Assembly: GCA_001751155.1 (NCBI GenBank)
Contig: MAXR01000022.1
Location: 16,865-23,168, forward strand
DNA: 6,304 bases
Direction of reading: 5' to 3'
From: Desulfuromonadales bacterium C00003068
GTDB taxonomy: Bacteria; Desulfobacterota; Desulfuromonadia; Desulfuromonadales; Desulfuromonadaceae
Shown: one piece after another, positions 1 through 5,986 of the stretch
How the letters are laid out: each line of letters opens with the position of its first letter
Position numbering within the stretch: position 1 is the stretch's first letter
The notes under the pieces: generated by a model
What the model saw: only the letters and a program-made list of their open reading frames with translations
Database searches by the model: none
What the model was told of the DNA's origin: nothing
Program-made: the position numbers and the translations under genes

Positions 1-815
1 CCCGCCACAGCAATGGCACCACCGGTAAGCAGAGCTGAAAAAAACAGTAAAAAATTACGCGACAGGCCGACGTTAACACCAAAATTTCGCGCCTGCTCTT
101 CACTGACCATAATGATGTTCAGATCGCGAGCAAACAGCAGTGAACCGAGTAGGGCGACCACTGCTATGACCGCAATGATCAGTACATGTTCCCATGAACG
201 GTTGTTTAAATCGCCCATCAGCCAGCTCACCACTTTACGCGCCATATCGAACTGTTCAGTGGATAAGATAATCACCACCGAGGTCATCGCAGTAAAAATG
301 GCGTTAAATGCGATTCCGCCTAACAACAGAGTGTAGCGGGATGTCAGACCACCCGTGGTGGCAATGCCGAGCACCACCAGTAGCGACAAGAAAGCCATCG
401 CCACTGAAAATAGTGGCACCACATAGATACTTCCTGAAGCCAAACCTAAATATATTGCTAATACGGCACCAAGAGCAGCGCCAGAGCTAGTGCCGATAAT
501 TCCCGGACTGGCCATTGGGTTTTTGAAAATCCCCTGCATGATCGCTCCAGCACAGCCGAGGGAAAATCCGACCAGTACGCCGGTAAGGGTGCGTGGAATT
601 CGTCCATACCAGATGATCGCCGTAGCTGGGTCGCTGCTGGGGGTAGATGCTCCGAACAGCATTTCGTACGTAATGCGAACAATTTTAGCGAGTGAAATCT
701 CCCACGGGCCAATGGTTACAGATAACAAAACACCGAACCCCAGAACCACGAGCACCACTAAAAGTGAAGCCACCGTCCGTAGCCGTTCATTTTGCCAGAA
801 ACGGCTACTTTTCAT
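1..815 (-). CDS. FecCD/BtuC-family ABC transporter permease, partial (C-terminus beyond left edge)
   Basis: Inner-membrane permease of a binding-protein-dependent importer of the cobalamin/iron-siderophore/haem class; with the two genes before it, it completes a transporter. I translated it from the ATG at 815 to the window edge (271 residues, no stop or frameshift); the family is about 320-350 residues, so roughly 60 are missing. Seen: a first membrane segment at residues 15-34; the family block at 72-118 (RIPRTLTGVLVGFSLG, then MQGIFKNPMASPGIIGTSSGAALG); LLLGGIAFN at 163-171; WLMGDL at 198-203; and the start of the cytoplasmic coupling region after 235 (EEQARNFGVNVG). The start is supported by GGGAGG 8 nt upstream. 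It overlaps the end of the binding-protein gene by 11 nt, so translation is probably coupled. Family assignment is firm. The substrate is inferred as cobalamin or a related corrinoid only because a B12-dependent enzyme is encoded upstream; an iron chelate cannot be excluded. Confidence 0.93.
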   Translation of the reverse strand, partial: MKSSRFWQNERLRTVASLLVVLVVLGFGVLLSVTIGPWEISLAKIVRITYEMLFGASTPSSDPATAIIWYGRIPRTLTGVLVGFSLGCAGAIMQGIFKNPMASPGIIGTSSGAALGAVLAIYLGLASGSIYVVPLFSVAMAFLSLLVVLGIATTGGLTSRYTLLLGGIAFNAIFTAMTSVVIILSTEQFDMARKVVSWLMGDLNNRSWEHVLIIAVIAVVALLGSLLFARDLNIIMVSEEQARNFGVNVGLSRNFLLFFSALLTGGAIAVA

Positions 816-1896
816 AGAGAACGCCTCCCAGATAATTGAGACTTGCAACGGTGTACTGGGAAGAAGCCATCAAATAAACGCTGGGGATGGTACGGATGTT
901 TTTATTCTGAACAGCTTTGGCGCTAGCGAGAATCGGCTGACCGAGTAAGTGCTTATCGAGACCACTGTCTTCAGGAATGATGATAATATCGGGATCCCAC
1001 ATGAGTACTGTTTCGTAACCAATTTGCTTGAAAAATTTAATGCCATTTTTGGTTGCCACGTTTTCGATCCCTAGGGTGTTGCACAGCGAATCAAAGGTGC
1101 TATTCGCGCCAGCAACAAATCCCATACGATCATAATAGAGTACCCGCACTGGTTTTCCGTCTAAGCGCTGCTTGACGATCTGTTGAATCTTGGCGACGCT
1201 GTTTTGCATGGTTGTCACTAAATGCCCAGCGCTGGCTTCGGCATCAACCAACGTGCCAATGAAACTTATTTGACGTTCGATTGAGGGTATATCACCAAAA
1301 AAACCCATCTCAACAAATGGGATATGCGACAGCGTCAGCCGGTTTTTAAACGAAGGTGAGGAGTAGTAGGTGGTCAGCACCAAGTCAGGACACTGGCCAA
1401 TAACAATTTCAGCATCTTCGCGGCCATAAGTTGGTACCGAATCTGGTAGTTGGTTGGCTAAAAATGAGTAACTGGGGTTACGACAACTTTCGTGAACTGA
1501 AGCGATCCGTTCATGTTCTGTGATCGCCCATAACACTTCAGTCAGGCCAACAGCATGGGGAATGATGCGTTGAGGTTTATGATCGACCGTGAGTGTGACC
1601 TGTTCATTGGTTAGGCTATCATCGACAACGTTCCAGCGTTGATGGTTGTACTCTAGCAAACGTGGATAGTGTTGAACATTGTGCTCTGGCTGATGGGCAT
1701 CACTCAAATCAGCTAAAAGTTGTTCCATATTGATGGGGAAATCGGGGGCAGTATCAGCTGCCATTGCCGTCATGGTTAACGATGGCGCGCCGACAAGCAG
1801 CACAATCATTAGGCACAAGCCAACAAATAGTCCTTTATTGTGCGTAGAACAACAATGATGTGCCATGTGCTGTTGTGCTTTCCTCAATTTCGACAT
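805..1896 (-). CDS. BtuF/FepB-like periplasmic binding protein of the B12/siderophore class
   Basis: Captures the ligand in the periplasm and delivers it to the permease. 363 residues. The N-terminus is a long polar stretch containing HHCC (13-16), a hydrophobic core at about 23-40 and a likely cleavage site after AMA (44-46). The binding-protein fold starts near 90-125 (KPQRIIPHAVGLTEVLWAI). Family hallmarks follow: a CPDLVL strand at 169-174, GANSTFDSLCNTLGIENVA at 263-281 and GYETVLMWDPDIIIIP at 293-308. E163 and E295 lie where BtuF has its two permease-docking glutamates, by my alignment. GGGAGG 6 nt upstream favours this ATG over Met11. The gene begins inside the last 62 nt of the ATPase gene. 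Oddities are the long signal-peptide n-region and an added, His-containing segment (H68, H72, H76, H85) before the conserved fold. Ligand is inferred, not shown. Confidence 0.9.
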   Translation of the reverse strand: MSKLRKAQQHMAHHCCSTHNKGLFVGLCLMIVLLVGAPSLTMTAMAADTAPDFPINMEQLLADLSDAHQPEHNVQHYPRLLEYNHQRWNVVDDSLTNEQVTLTVDHKPQRIIPHAVGLTEVLWAITEHERIASVHESCRNPSYSFLANQLPDSVPTYGREDAEIVIGQCPDLVLTTYYSSPSFKNRLTLSHIPFVEMGFFGDIPSIERQISFIGTLVDAEASAGHLVTTMQNSVAKIQQIVKQRLDGKPVRVLYYDRMGFVAGANSTFDSLCNTLGIENVATKNGIKFFKQIGYETVLMWDPDIIIIPEDSGLDKHLLGQPILASAKAVQNKNIRTIPSVYLMASSQYTVASLNYLGGVLYEK

Positions 1897-2611
1897 TGAA
1901 GACCTCCCGAATATGTTCTGAGCTAAATGCCTGTTCGGCGCAGCCCTGATAGTATAGTTGACCTTGGCGTAGCATCGTCAAGGTGTCGCAATGGCGGCGA
2001 GCCAAGTCGAGATCGTGGATGTTCATCAAGATGGTCTTGCCCTGTTTTTTGAGTAGACCTAACAGTTCCATGATTTGCAACTTGTGCTGGATATCCAGTG
2101 CGCTGGTTGGTTCATCGAGTAAAATGATTGGTGCTTCAGTCACCAAGGCCCGAGCGATGCTAACCAGTTGGCTTTCACCGCCAGAAAGTTGATTGATATA
2201 CCGATCACGAAAGTGGTCTGTATCCGTTACACGCAGGGCTTGATCAATGATCTCAATATCGTGATTTTGTAACCATTGTAGGCGATGAAGATGGGGATGA
2301 CGACCCATCGACACAAAATCGAATACCCGAATTGAAAAATCAATCCGCGATTCCTGTGGTACCAGTGTGACCAGTTGACTTAACTCACGACGGCTGATTT
2401 GCCGTTGGTCACGACCTGCTATGTGCACTGTTCCGCTGTTGGCTTGCCATATCCGGCAGATTGTCCGCATCAGTGTCGATTTTCCGGCACCATTGGGGCC
2501 GACAATGCCATGTATCTGTCCTGGCTCAAAATCAGCGTTGATATTGTCCAAGATTTTCTTGGAGCCAATGCTATAACACAAATTACGTATCTGAACGATG
2601 GAATCGCTCAT
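1835..2611 (-). CDS. ABC transporter ATPase of the BtuD/FecE family
   Basis: Cytoplasmic ATP-hydrolysing subunit that powers the adjacent importer. The 258-residue length is typical. Motifs in order: Walker A GPNGAGKST at 38-46, Q-loop glutamine at 86 (LVPQES), the SMGRHPH stretch at 101-107 typical of the FecE/BtuD/FhuC group, ABC signature LSGGESQ at 142-148, Walker B plus D-loop IILLDEPTSALD at 162-173 and the switch histidine at 199 (NIHD). All catalytic elements are intact. I chose the ATG at 2611: it is 2 nt past the stop of the membrane-protein gene, with AGGAG at 2623-2627 (spacing 11 nt). An in-frame TTG at 2650 would add 13 residues but lies inside the upstream gene and is less convincing. 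The 3' end overlaps the binding-protein gene by 62 nt, long for an operon overlap. Ligand class (corrinoid versus iron chelate) cannot be told from the ATPase. Confidence 0.95.
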   Translation of the reverse strand: MSDSIVQIRNLCYSIGSKKILDNINADFEPGQIHGIVGPNGAGKSTLMRTICRIWQANSGTVHIAGRDQRQISRRELSQLVTLVPQESRIDFSIRVFDFVSMGRHPHLHRLQWLQNHDIEIIDQALRVTDTDHFRDRYINQLSGGESQLVSIARALVTEAPIILLDEPTSALDIQHKLQIMELLGLLKKQGKTILMNIHDLDLARRHCDTLTMLRQGQLYYQGCAEQAFSSEHIREVFNVEIEESTTAHGTSLLFYAQ

Positions 2612-2613
2612 AC

Positions 2614-3504
2614 TTAACTCAGCTCCTGCTGGCGCAATCGTAACCGCCAAGCCAGCGGTAACGCAAACTTAGATGGTAACGCTACAACAAATGCTGCACC
2701 AACAATGGTGAACATCAGTGGACCATCTAATTCGACACCCGACAAGCCAGAAATTGCCGTGGTTCCCCACAACATTACCATACTTGTCACCAGATGGATA
2801 TTCTGTGACATGGCATGAATACCCCAGAAGTTTTGGGCAAGGCGTGAATGAGACTGATTGCGTAGTTTTATTTCGATCAACTTAAACCACAGCCGACCTT
2901 CAACAATTTGAGCGGCACCACTGCACACGTGATGGAGGAGGTAGAGCAGGATCAAAACATACTTACCATAACTGTTGCCACTAAAAAAATTCTCGAATAT
3001 CGGTGGGTAGCATAGGACTAAAAATAGGATTCCTAGGGATTCACCGAAGGCCACAAACACCATGCCGCGCACCAAACTACGCAACTGAATAAAGCTGTTA
3101 GAGATGGTTTCGATATGATCAATAAAGCTCGAAATACGGGCGTTGCTGATCACCACAATCGCTGGGTAGATATACTTAGTCAATACCCCCATGATCGCGG
3201 CAACTTTGTATTGACTCTCGGCCATACTGAACATGCTGTAAAGAATCGCCCCTTCGAGGATACTTTTAGCGATGTTGAACAGCAAGGTTCCTAATTCACC
3301 GTAGCGATAAAAAGGAACCGTTACTAAGGCGTGAAGCCATAGCTGGATTTTGTGAATGAGATCACCTGTTAAGGACAGGCGTGCAGGTTGAGAAGGGGAA
3401 GAACCAGCAGAGGTCTCTGACATAAATAAACCTTCCTTGCGCGGGATAAAGAAGACGGTTAATTCATCCACGAGACTGTTGAATAGTGCAGTCTGCAACT
3501 GCAT
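2614..3504 (-). CDS. Unrecognised polytopic membrane protein, about six membrane segments
   Basis: I do not recognise this family. 296 residues from the ATG at 3504. By eye the hydrophobic segments are near residues 71-92, 101-120, 147-170, 180-198, 236-256 and 261-287; the rest includes a polar Ser/Pro-rich N-terminal region (29-45), a charged loop (200-225, EGRLWFKLIEIKLRN) and a basic C-terminal tail (RLRLRQQELS). No ATP-binding, receptor or catalytic motif is visible. The start is ambiguous: ATG 3504 has TAGGAG at 11 nt, whereas Met28 (ATG at 3423) has AAGGAAGG at 7 nt, and the shorter 269-residue form keeps all membrane segments. The gene ends 2 nt before the ATPase ATG and its last codons contain that gene's ribosome binding site, so it is probably co-translated with the importer. 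It may be an accessory transporter component, or a channel for the amine or the lyase product; this is inference from position only. Confidence 0.8.
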   Translation of the reverse strand: MQLQTALFNSLVDELTVFFIPRKEGLFMSETSAGSSPSQPARLSLTGDLIHKIQLWLHALVTVPFYRYGELGTLLFNIAKSILEGAILYSMFSMAESQYKVAAIMGVLTKYIYPAIVVISNARISSFIDHIETISNSFIQLRSLVRGMVFVAFGESLGILFLVLCYPPIFENFFSGNSYGKYVLILLYLLHHVCSGAAQIVEGRLWFKLIEIKLRNQSHSRLAQNFWGIHAMSQNIHLVTSMVMLWGTTAISGLSGVELDGPLMFTIVGAAFVVALPSKFALPLAWRLRLRQQELS

Positions 3505-3549
3505 TGTTCGACAAGCTCCTAGTGATAAAAAAAGGGGGTAGGGCCAAAT

Positions 3550-3568
3550 GGTTCTTTTTCTTAGAACC
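3550..3568 (-). other. Small hairpin, second of a tandem pair after the EutBC gene
   Basis: A 6-bp inverted repeat GGTTCT/AGAACC with a 7-nt loop, directly abutting the larger hairpin at 3569-3603. On the minus-strand transcript it comes second. A C5T7 tract follows about 11 nt further on (3538-3527), then the ribosome binding site of the membrane-protein gene. The T-tract is too far from the stem for a classical terminator. The arrangement could be a weak or regulated terminator, or a structure protecting the upstream message end. Confidence 0.45.
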
Positions 3569-3603
3569 TTTGGTCAGCCGGAAAGAAGCTCCGGCTGACC
3601 AAA
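3569..3603 (-). terminator. Strong stem-loop after EutBC: possible partial terminator or mRNA-stability hairpin
   Basis: A perfect 14-bp inverted repeat (TTTGGTCAGCCGGA and its complement) around a 7-nt loop at 3583-3589. It begins 15 nt after the stop codon of the EutBC gene. No U-run follows the stem directly, so full rho-independent termination is doubtful; partial termination or 3'-end protection, giving more EutBC than transporter message, is an inference. The stem is symmetrical and could form in either transcript, but no plus-strand gene ends here. Confidence 0.55.
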
Positions 3604-3617
3604 TTCTGTAGAACGAT

Positions 3618-5876
3618 TTACATTTTTTTCATCAGTGCTACGGTTTCACGCGCAGCATCTTTAGGGTTCAGACCTGTGTCAGAGATGCCGGAAACAACCT
3701 TAACCGAGTCGTGATCCATTGTGCCAGCCTTACACCAGACATTTTGACCACCATTAGCGATATAGGCAGAGAATGCGTGGTGACCAGAACCTGGACGCTC
3801 GCCAATGATGTGAACAACCATACCGGCCTCACCACAGTTGGTAAAGATGTTCTCGCCAACCTGATAACCCGCACGAACACGGCCACCGGTAATGACGATA
3901 TTTTCCTTAGCAACGCTAAAACCTGCAGCCTTGAGAAGCTTACGCATCTCTTGGAGGTATGGTGTCAAGTGACCTTCATCCATAACAGCTTTAGAATTGA
4001 GACCGTCAGAGATAGCAAACACGACATCAGGAGAGTTGTTACCCCAGCTGTTGCGAAGCTTACCGAGGGTGGCAACCGCTTCCTTGCTGAGGATTTCACC
4101 TTTTGATGGTGCAGAGATGTAATCTTCGCGATCATGAACAGTGGTCTTGATCGATACAGCATTAGGGATTGAAGCGATAAAGTCTTCTGACATTTCTGTC
4201 CATAGACTTACCTTGGCATCATCGTAAACAGCGTGAACTTCTTTATCCAATTCAGGATTAAGGTCCCAAATGTTTTCACCGTAACCCATAGCTAAATCAA
4301 CACCATGGCTTAATACTGTGTCGATTTCAGTCTGTGCTTCGGCATAGATAGCTTGTTGGCTACGAGTGTCGCCTTTTGCCAGTTGGAACTGATAATAAAC
4401 CCACTTAATGTCGCCAAAGTACTTAGTAGGCTTGCCATCAGCATCAATGACTTGGATTTTCTTGAAAAAGTCCCAAATTGGATCATTTACTTTAAAGTCA
4501 AACTGCTCACGTAAACGAACATGATCTTGGTACTGAGTTGTCAAGTAGCTAAGCATTGGATCGTTACGAGTTGGCAGTGCCATCAGGTATGCTGGGTTCG
4601 CTGGAGCAATCTGATCTTGACACCAAGCAAGATCATCCAATGTTACAGGCATGTGCAATGTAGAGCAGATATCGAGACCTAAGTTCAGGCCGTGCAATTT
4701 ACCCATAGCGATATCTTCGAGGCAGCAACGAACGAGCTGCTCACGAGTTTTGAAAACCTCAGGACCAATAAATCCAGCAACGTCATTGAGGTGAACCCAA
4801 GCGCCCTGACCGTCGGTTTGACCGGCAGCAACATACTGAGCAAGAGCACGGGCAAAGCCGTACTTACGTGATTCATGAACCACCATGTCGAAACCGTGGC
4901 CATGACCGTTAGTGAAGTCAGCGCCTTGACCTGTTTCAAAGTACAGGCCATATTTACCTTTACGGCCCTTGGCGTAATCGACCATCCCTTGAACTGTGAG
5001 GCCAAAGGTTTTGTTAGCACTTTCAGTGCCAGCTAAAGATTGGAACCACAATGCGGTTGAACCGGGGTGGCTCTTTTCGATTGCTGCTTGAACGTCGATA
5101 TGTACCAGAACACACCAAGGCATGTCTTTTTCAAGACCAAAAGTGGTCAGCATATCTTTGAGTTGAAGCTCAACCTTGAGAACAGATTCTTCAGTACTGT
5201 CAACAGGGTTGGTGCCTAATAGTTGGTCGCCAACAGCGAAAGCCCACGCATTGAGAACTTGCCATTTGATATCAAGAGGATCATCAGTTGGTGAGTTAGG
5301 CTGAACACGAGCACCTAAATAACCTTTTGCACCGAGATTACTGCCAGGAAGGGCAATAAATACCTTTTGACCAAAAGCAATCAGCTCTTGGTTGGACATC
5401 AGCTTAACAACACAACCAATGGCATCACTATCAAGGCCGTACATGATGCTCTTAATTGCAGCTTCGTCGCTTGAGAGTAGAAATGTTTTCAGCTCACCAA
5501 TGGTCCAACCTTTAACTTGTTGATACTGAGCGAGATCAATCGTTTCCCAGATCAACTTTTGCACGCCATCTTCAAACATCACGGAATCATGAATAAAGCT
5601 GATTTGTGTGTTAGCGAGCAACTTACGGGCATTCTCACGAGAAAGCTCGTTGTCAGCGGCGACACCGATAGTCTCATCGCCCTCTTTAAATGCATTCGCT
5701 GCACCAACAATTTGCTTGTAAAGTGTGTAGTCCAAGGTGCCCTTGGTGCGCGTCACATATTGACCCACATCTTCGCCCGCCTTAATAGTCGGGATGGAAA
5801 CGGCACCAGCAAAGCCAGCTACGAGCAGTACTAGGCTCATTGCTCCGCCAATTGCTAGTCTAGATATCTTTACCAT
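3618..5876 (-). CDS. Ethanolamine ammonia-lyase-like EutB-EutC fusion with N-terminal signal peptide
   Basis: Ethanolamine ammonia-lyase uses adenosylcobalamin to split ethanolamine into acetaldehyde and ammonia; normally EutB (large) and EutC (small) are separate. This 752-residue protein holds both. Residues 1-25 look like a Sec signal: K3 and R6, hydrophobic 7-23, AGA at 23-25. EutB-like region about 45-497: GARVQPN (R190, Q192), GTNPV (N223), LYFETGQG (E314), GFIGPE at 368-373 and GLDIC (D402) match E. coli EutB R160, Q162, N193, E287 and D362 by my alignment. EutC-like region about 500-752: DVVFAISDGL at 617-626, GGRV at 664-667, IGERPG at 691-696. EutC's usual N-terminal targeting region is absent. 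The spacing E314-D402 is 13 residues longer than in E. coli EutB. The start is fixed by AAGGAGGT 7 nt upstream; no Met lies between residues 13 and 100, so an unexported form is unlikely. Activity and substrate are untested; a diverged amine-binding role is possible. Confidence 0.9.
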   Translation of the reverse strand: MVKISRLAIGGAMSLVLLVAGFAGAVSIPTIKAGEDVGQYVTRTKGTLDYTLYKQIVGAANAFKEGDETIGVAADNELSRENARKLLANTQISFIHDSVMFEDGVQKLIWETIDLAQYQQVKGWTIGELKTFLLSSDEAAIKSIMYGLDSDAIGCVVKLMSNQELIAFGQKVFIALPGSNLGAKGYLGARVQPNSPTDDPLDIKWQVLNAWAFAVGDQLLGTNPVDSTEESVLKVELQLKDMLTTFGLEKDMPWCVLVHIDVQAAIEKSHPGSTALWFQSLAGTESANKTFGLTVQGMVDYAKGRKGKYGLYFETGQGADFTNGHGHGFDMVVHESRKYGFARALAQYVAAGQTDGQGAWVHLNDVAGFIGPEVFKTREQLVRCCLEDIAMGKLHGLNLGLDICSTLHMPVTLDDLAWCQDQIAPANPAYLMALPTRNDPMLSYLTTQYQDHVRLREQFDFKVNDPIWDFFKKIQVIDADGKPTKYFGDIKWVYYQFQLAKGDTRSQQAIYAEAQTEIDTVLSHGVDLAMGYGENIWDLNPELDKEVHAVYDDAKVSLWTEMSEDFIASIPNAVSIKTTVHDREDYISAPSKGEILSKEAVATLGKLRNSWGNNSPDVVFAISDGLNSKAVMDEGHLTPYLQEMRKLLKAAGFSVAKENIVITGGRVRAGYQVGENIFTNCGEAGMVVHIIGERPGSGHHAFSAYIANGGQNVWCKAGTMDHDSVKVVSGISDTGLNPKDAARETVALMKKM

Positions 5877-5986
5877 TGGTTCTACCTCCTTGAGGTTATT
5901 TGGTAGGATTGCGGTCTTTCCCCACCATGCGATCTGTAATACCAGAAACGGAGGATCCGCGATCCCCGGCTGATTAAAATAATCGC
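5877..5986 (-). other. 110-nt gap between the PotD-like gene and the EutBC fusion
   Basis: Apart from the ribosome binding site, I see only a short inverted repeat, GGATC-CGC-GATCC at 5953-5965, whose 3-nt loop makes a weak hairpin. No convincing promoter, terminator or B12-box riboswitch element is visible, and the gap is too short for a complete cobalamin riboswitch. The two genes therefore may share a transcript, which the sequence alone cannot settle. Confidence 0.4.
5884..5891 (-). promoter_or_regulatory. Ribosome binding site of the EutB-EutC fusion gene
   Basis: The minus strand reads AAGGAGGT, a full anti-Shine-Dalgarno match, followed by a 7-nt spacer and the ATG at 5876. It matters because it sets the start that carries the signal peptide. 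The frame stays open further upstream to a GTG at 6014, but that start would place 46 polar residues before the signal and would overlap the upstream gene. Confidence 0.85.

Noticed and set aside
1..2611. Calling the importer btuCDF or a siderophore system outright
   Set aside because: Sequence fixes only the broader family. No receptor, Fur box or B12 riboswitch is in view, so specific gene symbols would overstate the evidence.
2612..2650. TTG start at 2650 for the ATPase
   Set aside because: It lies inside the membrane-protein gene; the ATG at 2611 gives the usual family N-terminus and has its own AGGAG.
2614..3504. Membrane protein as the small B12 transporter BtuM
   Set aside because: The length is much greater than BtuM and I could not match its conserved features; two cysteines near membrane segments (165 and 194) are not enough.
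3505..3617. Cobalamin riboswitch in the gap before the transporter genes
   Set aside because: The gap is only 113 nt, is filled by two simple hairpins, and I see no B12-box sequence. A riboswitch upstream of the right edge is still possible.
3711..4106. Plus-strand reading frame opposite the EutC-like region, and similar plus-strand frames at 13-948 and 5517-5834
   Set aside because: They lie antisense to well-supported genes, their translations resemble no protein family, and they lack convincing ribosome binding sites.
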